From Bacteroidales bacterium (lineage in GTDB: Bacteria > Bacteroidota > Bacteroidia > Bacteroidales > UBA12077), in contig JAHOYT010000080.1 of assembly GCA_019038645.1 (NCBI GenBank), positions 1-38,923 on the forward strand: 38,923 nt of DNA, given 5' to 3'. The translations under genes were made by a program, and so were the position numbers. Every line of letters begins with the position of its first letter. The first letter of the stretch is position 1. Under the pieces are notes generated by a model that was given only the letters and a program-made list of their open reading frames with translations, was not told where the DNA came from and made no database searches. Positions 8,675 to 17,059 of the stretch are shown here, piece after piece.

Positions 8675-9052
8675 ATGGCAACTATTAATTGCTTAATAAT
8701 TTCTGAAGATATTGTATTTAACGAGATTATTCACCGTTTAATTTGTTATAACATTAAAGAGGTTAGTTTTATTAGTTTCCGGTCATTTGCAAAGCTTAAA
8801 AACTTTCCAAAAGAAAATAAAATAGATATTGTAATTCTTGATGATTCTATTTCTGACTGTGTCCATTACGAGGTAATAACACATCTAAGGCTTACAAAAG
8901 AAATTGTTGCACCCATTTATTTTTTTAGTCCGGTTGATTACATTGAAAAACAAGCGTATTCTAATGGAGTAAATTTCTTTTTTAAAAAACCATTTGAGCC
9001 CAAAACTGTTATAAATCATATCATGTCAACTATTCAGTCAATATCACAGTAA
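8675..9052 (+). CDS. Stand-alone receiver-domain protein
   Basis: A single CheY-like receiver of 125 aa with no output domain. The acidic pocket is ED (residues 10-11), the phosphoacceptor is the Asp in VILDDS near residue 56, and the conserved Lys is in FFKKPF near 105. The usual Thr/Ser position reads FFSPVD. It probably passes a kinase signal by protein contact, perhaps to the HEAT-like or GT2 protein encoded downstream. Its TAA overlaps the ATG of the next small gene by one base (TAATG), so it belongs to the glycan operon. The dCache kinase upstream is a candidate partner. Confidence 0.82.
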   Translation: MATINCLIISEDIVFNEIIHRLICYNIKEVSFISFRSFAKLKNFPKENKIDIVILDDSISDCVHYEVITHLRLTKEIVAPIYFFSPVDYIEKQAYSNGVNFFFKKPFEPKTVINHIMSTIQSISQ

Positions 9053-9186
9053 TGAAATTGAAAAACGTCATATTAAGTTGTTGTCTCTTTATGTCTGTTC
9101 AGGTAATGAGTCAGACCACTATTGATTCCTTATTTAATGCTGCCGATGAGTATTCAAAAGAATTATTTTTTAAACAAAGGTTCTGA
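9052..9186 (+). CDS. Small secreted peptide with YaiO-like N-terminus
   Basis: A 44-codon gene. It starts on the ATG overlapping the receiver stop (TAATG), and its TGA overlaps the ATG of the HEAT gene (TGATG), so it is tightly coupled on both sides. The product has a clear signal peptide (MKLKNVILSCCLFMSVQVMS, then Q) and a mature part of about 25 residues starting TTIDSLFNAADEY. The mature start resembles that of the operon's TPR/barrel protein (SQDVDSLFNIARE). It may be a functional short periplasmic peptide, or the remnant of a truncated YaiO paralogue. Preserved overlaps at both ends favour translation either way. Confidence 0.6.
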   Translation: MKLKNVILSCCLFMSVQVMSQTTIDSLFNAADEYSKELFFKQRF

Positions 9187-10415
9187 TGTTTTTTCTTACT
9201 AAAACATATCTTAAAAATCACGTAAAGTATTTGCTATTTTTAATGGCAATAAGCTTCCCGTTAATTATATTTCTTTTTTTAACAAATCCCGGAGTTATAA
9301 TTTTTGGATACTTTATTGAAAATCCTATATACCAGAAATTTCCGGTCTGGGCTGTTGTAATTTTCGTTTTTATCATATTTAGTCTGGCAAGTTTTATAAT
9401 GTTTTTCGTAATTAATCTTTTCTTAACATCACTAAGGAAAAGATCCGACAGGCAAAGTAAAAGATTGCAGGGACTGTTCTTAAGGCTAATTATTAGTTAT
9501 TTATATCCGGTAGAACAAAGTATTGATGAAGAATACAAAACCATTGCCAGAATAAAGAAATTTCTTTACAATGGGTTTAGCAAAAAGGAACTTCTAATTT
9601 CTATAACAAAAGTGGCAGAAAATATTAATACTGATTTTAGTTATCAGTTTAAAAATCTGGTGCTAAAATTAAAATTGGATGGTATCGTTAAAAGCATGTT
9701 GTATTCAGCAAACCTGAGCGATAAAGTATTAGCAATGCATATTATTTATTATCTGGATTTAGGCAATGTGGGATATTTAAAAAGAATAATGAAATATTCT
9801 GAAAGTAACAATTTTGCATTACGAACGGAATCTTATATAACATTAATTCGCCTGATGAAAGATGAAAGTCAATTGGTTGAGTTTATCGGGAAGAAATATA
9901 ATTTATCTATGTTGGATATAAATGTTATTGTGAATGCAATTTTAAATAATCCAATGCTTAAGATAGATTTTATTAAGCTACTGTCTTCTGATAAGACCAG
10001 AAAAATTCTTATTGGATTACTAATGGCGCAATATAAATACAGGGATAACTCAAGGAGTATTATTCTTATCCTGAATCAACTGGATAATGAAAACTTAATG
10101 GTTAAAAGGTTAGCATGGGACGCTTACTTAAGTCTGGTTCCCGAAAAAGAGGGTTTCGACTTAATCCGGGAACATTATCATGAATTAGATCATAATGTCA
10201 AGCTTATGATAATAAAGCATTTCGATTTTTACAACAATAAGCCGGAAATTGATTTTTTAGATGAAATTATTTTAAGTGAGCCAGCATCAATTAAAATAGA
10301 AGCAATGAAAAAAATGTTTAAGCTTAATATGAAAACTTTTATTAAGTATGTTGAAATAGAAGACCCGGTAATGGTGTCGGTTTGCAGTGAAGTAATAGAT
10401 ATTAATATAAATTAG
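9186..10415 (+). CDS. Membrane-anchored HEAT-like repeat protein
   Basis: A protein of 409 aa with two N-terminal membrane helices (about residues 15-40 and 53-82), followed by a strongly basic stretch (RKRSDRQSKR) that places the rest in the cytoplasm by the positive-inside rule. Residues 100-405 are helical repeats of HEAT type, for example AMHIIYYLDLGNVGYLKRIM, then FALRTESYITLIRLM, then RLAWDAYLSLV. No enzyme motif is visible. It is six nt upstream of the GT2 synthase; a scaffolding or regulatory role on the synthase, perhaps linked to the receiver protein, is inferred from position. Confidence 0.75.
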   Translation: MFFLTKTYLKNHVKYLLFLMAISFPLIIFLFLTNPGVIIFGYFIENPIYQKFPVWAVVIFVFIIFSLASFIMFFVINLFLTSLRKRSDRQSKRLQGLFLRLIISYLYPVEQSIDEEYKTIARIKKFLYNGFSKKELLISITKVAENINTDFSYQFKNLVLKLKLDGIVKSMLYSANLSDKVLAMHIIYYLDLGNVGYLKRIMKYSESNNFALRTESYITLIRLMKDESQLVEFIGKKYNLSMLDINVIVNAILNNPMLKIDFIKLLSSDKTRKILIGLLMAQYKYRDNSRSIILILNQLDNENLMVKRLAWDAYLSLVPEKEGFDLIREHYHELDHNVKLMIIKHFDFYNNKPEIDFLDEIILSEPASIKIEAMKKMFKLNMKTFIKYVEIEDPVMVSVCSEVIDININ

Positions 10416-10421
10416 AATAAA

Positions 10422-11849
10422 ATGGGAATAGAACATTTTTTACATTCTCTCATTAATGTATTTTTCCTGGTATATGGCCTTACTCTTTTTGTTTCATATA
10501 TTACTATAGGTATATTTTCAAGCCTTGAATTAACCTTTTATAATAATCGAAATAAGTACTTTAATTTCAATTCTATTACTGATTTTAAAGAGTTACCCAC
10601 GATTTCAGTAATTGCACCATGTTATAATGAAGAAAAAAGTATTGTAGAAAATGTTCGAAGCTTACTTTCGCTTAAGTATCCTGATTTGGATATAATTGTG
10701 GTGAATGATGGAAGCACTGATGATTCTTTAAAGATTTTGAAAGAAACATATCATTTGGTGAGAGTAAATTTTGCTTACGAGCAAAGCATTAACACTGAGA
10801 AGGTTAGGGGAATTTACAAATCTTCCGGTAAAGAATACTCTCAACTAATTGTAATTGATAAAGAAAATGGAGGTAAATCTGATGCATTGAATGCTGGAAT
10901 TAATTTATCACGTAACGAATTGTTTTTAGCAATTGATGTGGATTGTATTATAGAACAGGAAGCAATTTCAAGAATGGTTAAGCCATTCCTGGAAGAAGAG
11001 GATGACAGGAAAGTAATTGCTTCAGGTGGTGTTGTAAGAATCGCAAATAATTGTCAAATTGAAAATGGTCAAATTGCAAAAGTGAATTTTCCAAAGAATA
11101 TTTGGGCTGAATTTCAAACTCTGGAGTATATGCGCGTTTTCACACTGGGACGTATGGCCTGGAGCAGAATTAATGGACTTTTAATTATTTCAGGTGCTTT
11201 TGGACTGTTTGACAGGGATATTGTATTAAAAATTGGAGGTTATGATATAACAAGTGTAGGTGAAGATCTGGAATTGGTTTTAAGAATGAGGAAGTATATG
11301 CATAATGTAGAAAAAAAGAAATACAAAGTTGCATTTATTCCTGATCCATTATGCTGGACTGAGGTTCCTTCTAATTTAAAAATGCTTTCCCGGCAAAGAA
11401 ATAGATGGGCAAGGGGATTAATTGATACAATGATCAAACACCGGGATATGTTCTTTAATCCGAAATTTGGACGCATTGGGATGATTAGCTTTCCTTACTG
11501 GTTATTTTTTGAATGGATGGCGCCTTTTGTTGAAGTGATTGGAATTAGCTACTTAATTACAATGATTTCATTAGGCAAAATTGATCTAACTATTGTTATT
11601 TTATTTTCCATTTTTGCTTTTTCATTTGGACTACTTTATTCATCATTTTCGGTATTTTACGAAAAGTTAATATTTAGCAGATACAGAGATTATAAGTTCC
11701 TGTTTAAGATCTTTTTTATTTCAGTTACTGAAATATTTATTTTTCACCCTCTGAATACTATTTTCTCATTAAAAGGAAACTATGATTACTTTATTAAAAA
11801 GAAAAGAGGATGGGGAAAAATGAAAAGAGAAGGGTTTAATTCAAATTAA
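10422..11849 (+). CDS. Processive GT2 glycosyltransferase (PgaC/BcsA-like)
   Basis: Inner-membrane polysaccharide synthase of 475 aa. One N-terminal helix (about 12-32) precedes the GT-A domain. Motifs in order are the nucleotide-sugar binding start (TISVIAPCYNEE, near 59), VVNDGSTDDS, the metal-binding DVD near 172, the acceptor/catalytic GED near 280, and RQRNRW near 324, the (Q/R)xxRW motif of processive synthases. Several C-terminal helices would form the translocation channel. There is no PilZ domain, unlike BcsA. Size and layout are closest to poly-N-acetylglucosamine or hyaluronan-type synthases, but the sugar cannot be read from sequence. The downstream TPR/barrel gene supplies a plausible outer-membrane exit. 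Confidence 0.9.
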   Translation: MGIEHFLHSLINVFFLVYGLTLFVSYITIGIFSSLELTFYNNRNKYFNFNSITDFKELPTISVIAPCYNEEKSIVENVRSLLSLKYPDLDIIVVNDGSTDDSLKILKETYHLVRVNFAYEQSINTEKVRGIYKSSGKEYSQLIVIDKENGGKSDALNAGINLSRNELFLAIDVDCIIEQEAISRMVKPFLEEEDDRKVIASGGVVRIANNCQIENGQIAKVNFPKNIWAEFQTLEYMRVFTLGRMAWSRINGLLIISGAFGLFDRDIVLKIGGYDITSVGEDLELVLRMRKYMHNVEKKKYKVAFIPDPLCWTEVPSNLKMLSRQRNRWARGLIDTMIKHRDMFFNPKFGRIGMISFPYWLFFEWMAPFVEVIGISYLITMISLGKIDLTIVILFSIFAFSFGLLYSSFSVFYEKLIFSRYRDYKFLFKIFFISVTEIFIFHPLNTIFSLKGNYDYFIKKKRGWGKMKREGFNSN

Positions 11850-11855
11850 TATTTA

Positions 11856-13127
11856 ATGAAATATTTTAAAGGCCTTTTCACATTAATTATTCTACTAATT
11901 TCATTTCTTGCTAAAAGCCAGGATGTCGATTCGCTGTTTAATATAGCAAGGGAGTTGGCTTTTAATGGCAACCGCGAAGAAGCCCGAAAAGTATGCAATC
12001 AGATTTTAAACACAAAACCAACCTATCTGGATGCAGCAGTATTAAAAGGGAGGACATATGCCTGGGACAAAATGTATGATTCTTCAGTTGTAAGCTTTCA
12101 ATATGTTTTTTCTCATAAAATAGGACATCGGGACGGAATTTCTGCAATGACCGATGTATTGATATGGAGTAAGAATTACGAAGAAGCTTTAAAATACGCC
12201 AATATCGGAATTTCATTTCATCCCACTCATCAGGATTTCTACATTAAAAAAGCTACGATTCTTTTAAAGATTGACGAAATAGAAAAAGCTAAAAAGGCAT
12301 TGTCACAGGTTCTTGATTTAAATCCATCTAATGAAAAAGCATTGGCTATTTTGAAAAAAGAAAACCAAAAATTAATGCTGAGTAAAATAGAAGTAGTCCA
12401 TGATTTTGAATTTTTTCAAGAACCATATATTAGAAGACGTCATTTAACATATATTTCGTATGCTAATAAAACTCCAATTGGTAGTGTTATTGCCCGGCTT
12501 TATGTAAACGATATTGTAAAAGATAACGAGCACATATACCAGAATGAGTTAGGATATCAGGCAGAATTAACAGCATATCCTAAAATTGCCAATGGATTAT
12601 ATTCATATGTAAGTTATGGTTATGGATTTAACCGCTTATTTCCAAAACATAGAGCCGGACTTGAGTTATTTAAAAGTTTACCATGGAGTTTTGAAACATC
12701 GTTGGGTTTCCGGTATATGCAGTTTATAAGTTCCACTGACTCTTCGAAAAAAGACATTTTTGTACTTACAGGATCTTTAGGTAAGTATTATAAAAACTTC
12801 TGGTTTTCATTCAGGCCATATATTACTCCAAAAGATGTGGGTGTTTCTCAATCATACTTCTTAACAATCAGGTATTATTTGTCCAGTGCCGATCGATATA
12901 TTTTCTTACAATCAGGTATTGGTAGTACGCCCGATGAAAGTTCTGGTGATGTAGTTGATTACGAATTGTATAAACTCGATAAAAAGAAAATTAAAATTGG
13001 ATACGAAGGTCCAATAAAAGATAGGTGGACAATAAAAGCAAGACTTGGTTATGAATATACAGAATATGACACTCAAAAGTATAGGGATCAATGGAATATA
13101 ACCTTAGGTATTAATTACAAATTTTAA
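11856..13127 (+). CDS. TPR plus outer-membrane beta-barrel protein (YaiO family)
   Basis: A protein of 423 aa with a signal peptide (cleavage after LAKS, before QDVDSLF). TPR-like repeats cover about residues 22-165, including ALKYANIGISFHPTHQDFY and KALSQVLDLNPSNEKAL. The C-terminal part is amphipathic beta-strands ending in Phe (LGINYKF), the usual end of outer-membrane barrels. This matches the YaiO family. The arrangement of periplasmic TPR plus barrel is analogous to PgaA or the PelB/AlgK-AlgE export pairs. Being six nt after the GT2 synthase, it is the likely export porin for the glycan. Confidence 0.85.
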   Translation: MKYFKGLFTLIILLISFLAKSQDVDSLFNIARELAFNGNREEARKVCNQILNTKPTYLDAAVLKGRTYAWDKMYDSSVVSFQYVFSHKIGHRDGISAMTDVLIWSKNYEEALKYANIGISFHPTHQDFYIKKATILLKIDEIEKAKKALSQVLDLNPSNEKALAILKKENQKLMLSKIEVVHDFEFFQEPYIRRRHLTYISYANKTPIGSVIARLYVNDIVKDNEHIYQNELGYQAELTAYPKIANGLYSYVSYGYGFNRLFPKHRAGLELFKSLPWSFETSLGFRYMQFISSTDSSKKDIFVLTGSLGKYYKNFWFSFRPYITPKDVGVSQSYFLTIRYYLSSADRYIFLQSGIGSTPDESSGDVVDYELYKLDKKKIKIGYEGPIKDRWTIKARLGYEYTEYDTQKYRDQWNITLGINYKF

Positions 13128-13137
13128 GGCAAGCCTC

Positions 13138-14442
13138 ATGAGAAAATATATAGTTTCCGGTCTTCTCGTATTATTATGCATGCAACTTACTGCACAGAAT
13201 GATACAAATAAAAAAAAGCAAATTGGAGATGAATTTTTTAATGCCGATTTTGTACATGACATCCACATTAGGTTTGCCCAGTGTAATTATTGGGATTCAT
13301 TAATTCATTACAAAGAATATTACAAAGACCAAAATGAAATAAATAAATATTTACAAGCCAATGCAACTGTAACTGGAAAGAAATTTTATGCGGTTGGTGT
13401 GAGGATTAAAGGAGAATCATCATACGATTATACACCCGGTGATAAAAAATCGTTCAAAATAAAATTTAACAAATTCATTAAAAAGCAAGATTTGGATAAT
13501 TTATCAACCATTAATCTTAATAATGGATTTAAAGACCCCAGCTTTTTACGAGAAAAAATATTTTTTGATATTCTCAAAAGTGAAGGAATCCCGGCCCCAC
13601 ATATAAGCTTTGCAAACCTTAATATAAATGATAAAAACTATGGTTTATATGTAGTTTCTGAGCATATTAATAGTCGATTTTTAGAGAAATATTTCGGCAA
13701 TAAAAATGGAAATTTTTATAAGGGTGAGCCAAAAGCAACTTTTGAATATCTTGGCAATAAAACCGACGATTATCAAGGAAAATTTCATGCTGAACATAAA
13801 AAGAATAAAATAAGAAAAGACCTGGTTGATTTAATCAAAATTATTAACGATGACAGTTTAAATGAAACAGAATTTAAGGAAGAAATTGAGCAAGTCCTAA
13901 ATGTTGGTAATTGTCTTAAAATCTTTGCAATAACAAATATCTTTTGTAATGTCGATGCTTATAATATGATTTATCCACACAACTTTTATTTGTATAAAAA
14001 CACCGATACCGATCTGTTTGAATGGATTCCATACGATGCTAATTATGCATTTTGTGCCTGGAGTCCTGTTTTTGAATTACGTGAAGCAGAAAAGATGAGT
14101 ATTTTTTATCAGCACCCTGATAATAATAACCCTTTATTTCAAAAAATCATTTCAAATAGCTATTACAGAGATGACTATATTAGCTATATGCAATCATTGC
14201 TCGACAAATACTTCACCAATGAATATATCGAAGACCAGATTGACAACCTAAGTTTAAAAATAAGGAAATACGTCTATCTCGATGACATGAAAATGTATTC
14301 AAATGATGAATTCGAAAAAAACTTATATGAAACAATAGGCGATCCTGACGATCCGGGCGCATTTATTCCGGGATTAAAATCTTTTTGGATTAAAAGAAGA
14401 AAAGCAGTGAAGGCAGAAATTAAAAAGCTTAACCGCGATTAA
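13138..14442 (+). CDS. Exported CotH-type kinase
   Basis: A CotH-family atypical protein kinase, 434 aa, with a signal peptide ending LTAQ. Family landmarks are GVRIKGESS, the Lys-bearing strand KKSFKIKFNKF, NLNNGFKDPSFLREKI, YGLYVVSEHIN, the catalytic-loop-like CNVDAYNM..HNFYLY, and the metal-binding FEWIPYDANYAF. In Bacillus, CotH phosphorylates a spore-coat protein. Here the signal peptide places it outside the cytoplasm, where ATP is scarce, so donor and substrate are open questions. It is ten nt after the YaiO gene and precedes a VTC polymerase and a DUF4956 protein, a combination that recurs in bacterial genomes. Confidence 0.88.
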   Translation: MRKYIVSGLLVLLCMQLTAQNDTNKKKQIGDEFFNADFVHDIHIRFAQCNYWDSLIHYKEYYKDQNEINKYLQANATVTGKKFYAVGVRIKGESSYDYTPGDKKSFKIKFNKFIKKQDLDNLSTINLNNGFKDPSFLREKIFFDILKSEGIPAPHISFANLNINDKNYGLYVVSEHINSRFLEKYFGNKNGNFYKGEPKATFEYLGNKTDDYQGKFHAEHKKNKIRKDLVDLIKIINDDSLNETEFKEEIEQVLNVGNCLKIFAITNIFCNVDAYNMIYPHNFYLYKNTDTDLFEWIPYDANYAFCAWSPVFELREAEKMSIFYQHPDNNNPLFQKIISNSYYRDDYISYMQSLLDKYFTNEYIEDQIDNLSLKIRKYVYLDDMKMYSNDEFEKNLYETIGDPDDPGAFIPGLKSFWIKRRKAVKAEIKKLNRD

Positions 14443-14479
14443 TTGTAGCATCTGAACATTATTGATTTAAACCAAGGGA

Positions 14480-15238
14480 ATGTATAATACGGATAAACTA
14501 TATGAAATTATTAATAAGTTTGATTCCATTGGGCTTAAAGAGGCAGATCAAGTGAAGTTAATGAATCGAACTGATACTAAATACTGGTTTCATACAGATA
14601 TTTTACCCGAAGTGTTAGAGTTGATATATAAAAAGTATTTCGTTCTTAAAATTGATGGTATTAGCATTTTGCCATACACAACTACGTATTATGATAGTTC
14701 GGAGAACAGTATGTACATTGCACATCACAATGGGAAACGTAATCGATTTAAAATCAGAACAAGAAGTTATCTGTCAACCAACCTAAGTTTTTTGGAAATA
14801 AAATTTAAAAACAATAAAAACCGAACAATAAAGAAAAGAATAAAAATTACAGATGAGAGTACTGATTTTTCTGATCAGGGGAAAAAGTTCATTTCAGAAA
14901 ACACATCATTTAAAAGTGATGATTTGAAACCTGTTTTAATGAATAAATTTGATCGTATAACGATGGTAAATAAAGATTTTACTGAACGATGCACTATTGA
15001 TTTAAATATTCAATATAAAAATGATAGTAAGAAATCAAATCTTCGAAATTTTGCGATTGTTGAAATAAAAGCAGATGGAAAAAATCGTAATTCATCTCTT
15101 GGACATGCTTTAAAAGTGTTTAAGATCAAACCTTCACGATTTAGTAAATATTGTATTGGAATGCTTCAACTTTATGAAGGGCTTAAACACAATAGGTTTA
15201 AAAATAAAATGCAGAATATTAACAAAATAACACTATAA
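14480..15238 (+). CDS. VTC-domain polyphosphate polymerase-like protein
   Basis: A cytoplasmic protein of 252 aa of the VTC/TTM tunnel fold. Basic and acidic residues lining such tunnels are visible on successive strands: MNRTDTKYWF, TTYYDS, the RFKIRTRSY strand, LEIKFKNNKNRTIKKRI, CTIDLNIQY, VEIKADGK, and RFSKYCIGM at the end. In yeast Vtc4 this fold makes polyphosphate from ATP. There is no SPX domain and no membrane part. The gene ends two nt before the DUF4956 membrane protein, so the pair could act as polymerase plus membrane channel. Polymerase activity is inferred from family membership. Confidence 0.85.
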   Translation: MYNTDKLYEIINKFDSIGLKEADQVKLMNRTDTKYWFHTDILPEVLELIYKKYFVLKIDGISILPYTTTYYDSSENSMYIAHHNGKRNRFKIRTRSYLSTNLSFLEIKFKNNKNRTIKKRIKITDESTDFSDQGKKFISENTSFKSDDLKPVLMNKFDRITMVNKDFTERCTIDLNIQYKNDSKKSNLRNFAIVEIKADGKNRNSSLGHALKVFKIKPSRFSKYCIGMLQLYEGLKHNRFKNKMQNINKITL

Positions 15239-15240
15239 TT

Positions 15241-15837
15241 ATGGAGTTTTTAGGTATACCTTTTTTTGATGACGATTTCTTTAAGATGATTTTTCGTTTG
15301 GCAATAAATATGGTTTTTCTAACCATTATTATTCGTTTTCTATATTACAGAAGCACAAAAAAGCCAGAATATATATTCACTTATTACATGATTGGACTGG
15401 TTGTATTCTTCATTTGTTTTACCTTAAAAAAGTTTGAACTTGAGTTAGGTATGGCTTTAGGCTTATTTGCAATTTTTGGGATAATTCGATACCGGACCGA
15501 AGCTGTTGATACTAAAGAGATGACTTATTTGTTTATTGTAATTGGAGTTTCGGTAATTAATGCTCTGGCAAATAAAAAAATGAGTTATGCAGAAATTTTT
15601 GCCGCTAATTTGATAGTTATAATCGCTATTTATATTATTGAAAGAGTACTTTTCAAAAATAAAGAAAGATCTTTAGAAATGACATATGAGAAAATAGAAA
15701 ATGTACACTTTGAAAATAAAGAATTAATTATTGCTGATTTAAAATTGCGTTTAGGTATTAATGTTACACATTTTGATATCCATAGTGTCGATTATCTTAG
15801 AGACACTGCCAGGCTTACTGTATTTTATAAATTATAA
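15241..15837 (+). CDS. DUF4956 four-helix membrane protein
   Basis: A protein of 198 aa with about four membrane helices in residues 15-140, then a soluble C-terminal domain of about 55 residues. The conserved block GLFAIFGIIRYRTEAVDTKE between helices is the DUF4956 signature. The function of this family is not established. It follows the VTC gene by two nt, which suggests translational coupling and a shared complex. By analogy with the yeast VTC complex, where a membrane part passes polyphosphate across the bilayer, it may translocate the VTC product; this is inference. It is the last gene of the operon. Confidence 0.87.
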   Translation: MEFLGIPFFDDDFFKMIFRLAINMVFLTIIIRFLYYRSTKKPEYIFTYYMIGLVVFFICFTLKKFELELGMALGLFAIFGIIRYRTEAVDTKEMTYLFIVIGVSVINALANKKMSYAEIFAANLIVIIAIYIIERVLFKNKERSLEMTYEKIENVHFENKELIIADLKLRLGINVTHFDIHSVDYLRDTARLTVFYKL

Positions 15838-15970
15838 ATAGTCAAACACAAAATATATGTAATACGGTAGAATATTTTCCCGGGATGTGAAATTTATTAA
15901 GAAATAATTTAGCCAGGCTGGTAATTCTCCGTAAGGTTCCATAACAAAATCCAATAAACAAAGACTAAAT

Positions 15971-15987
15971 GTGACAAATGTTGTCAC
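15971..15987. promoter_or_regulatory. Perfect palindromic operator-like site
   Basis: GTGACAA, ATG, TTGTCAC: perfect 7-bp arms with a 3-nt spacer, like binding sites for dimeric regulators. It lies about 220 bp upstream of the zincin gene and 130 bp after the operon. TGGCAC at 16000-16005 resembles a sigma-54 -24 box but has no -12 partner. Confidence 0.35.
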
Positions 15988-16063
15988 TTCAAATTCGCCT
16001 GGCACATTGTAGAATAGATATTCAAGTCTTTATAAATGAATGTCCCATTTATATTCTAAACAA
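15981..16063. repeat. Diverged direct repeat, copy B
   Basis: Counterpart of 5980-6070, sharing TTGTCACTT at its left end and AATGTCCCATTTATATTCTA at its right end (20 of 25 bases match copy A over the right box). The copies are in the same orientation about 10 kb apart. Confidence 0.35.
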
Positions 16064-16204
16064 ACTGTCGAAATACATGAAGATATTGCCGTGCAATTTT
16101 AAAAAAAAGCCTAACTTTCAGGTTGAAATATTGCATAAAGTTTTTTGGTGGAATTAAGAAAGTGATTATATAGGTTATTTTTTAAACACTTAAAATATTA
16201 CAAA

Positions 16205-17059
16205 ATGAGAATAACAAATTCAAAAAAGAACATGTTGATATTAAGAACATCAGTGGTTACATTTGCGATTTGCCTTTTACTTAATAATCCTTGGGGAATG
16301 GCACAAACAAAAGAAACGTCTATTGATAAAAATCTGGTAATTACGTTGCCTCCAGCTAAATTGAAGCTTGATCCTTTTTATAAAAAATATATATGCGCAA
16401 ACGGGATACACATTATCAGTTCCGCAAAAGTTCCTGATGCAGCTATAATAGCCGCTTTCAAAACCATAAAATTTATGACCGATGCTCTTCCTGCTGAAAT
16501 ACATGAATCTATGATTAGCAGAGATACAAGGGTTGCCGTAATGGCACGATATGAAGGAACAACTGATATTCCCGAACACGCATTTCTGGCAAACGATACA
16601 ACATTAAACTGGGATGTAAGAGCTCGTGGTTTGGGAGGTACAGTAGAATTGCCTTTAACGAGTTGTGCCGAGGAAAACTTATTGTGCTACCAAATTGATA
16701 AATACCATGCTGAAGATATTTTGATTCATGAATTCGCACACACCATTCACGGAGTGGGAATAATGCCAATTGATACGACTTTTAATAATTTACTTCAGGA
16801 AAAAATGGATGCTGCCATTAATATTGGAAAGTACGAAAATACTTATGCGATAACTAATATTTGGGAGTATTTTGCAGAGGGTGTACAAAGCTGGTTTAAT
16901 GTGAATGCCGAAGTGCCAGAACCTGACGGCAAACATAATAGAATAAATACACGGGAGGAATTAAAAAAATATGATCCCGATCTTTACGAAATATTGAGTT
17001 GGTATTTTCCAATAACAAATGAATGCCCCTCATGCCATGAGGCAGAAAATAAATATTAG
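16205..17059 (+). CDS. Secreted zincin metallopeptidase-like protein
   Basis: A protein of 284 aa with an N-terminal export signal (hydrophobic stretch about residues 11-32, ending GMAQ; translation may also begin at Met10). The core has HEFAH at 175-179, the HExxH zinc motif, and downstream WEYFAEG near 220-226, whose Glu fits the third zinc ligand of gluzincin-like enzymes. The upstream block with RYEGTTDIPEHAFL and RARGLGGTVELPL looks like the N-terminal half of the same fold. I cannot name a peptidase family with certainty, and the substrate is unknown. Cys residues (SCAEENLLC, ECPSC) may form disulfides outside the cell. It stands alone between the glycan operon and the tRNA-repeat zone. 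Confidence 0.75.
   Translation: MRITNSKKNMLILRTSVVTFAICLLLNNPWGMAQTKETSIDKNLVITLPPAKLKLDPFYKKYICANGIHIISSAKVPDAAIIAAFKTIKFMTDALPAEIHESMISRDTRVAVMARYEGTTDIPEHAFLANDTTLNWDVRARGLGGTVELPLTSCAEENLLCYQIDKYHAEDILIHEFAHTIHGVGIMPIDTTFNNLLQEKMDAAINIGKYENTYAITNIWEYFAEGVQSWFNVNAEVPEPDGKHNRINTREELKKYDPDLYEILSWYFPITNECPSCHEAENKY

Larger units (their letters stand above)
15838..16204. other. Intergenic region after the glycan operon
   Basis: A 367-bp gap. It holds a perfect GTGACAA-ATG-TTGTCAC palindrome (15971-15987) and the second copy of a diverged direct repeat (15981-16063). I see no clear terminator for the operon and no convincing short gene. Confidence 0.65.

Noticed and set aside
16000-16015. Sigma-54 promoter before the zincin gene
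   Set aside because: TGGCAC is present but there is no GC at the -12 position and the distance to the gene is about 190 bp.
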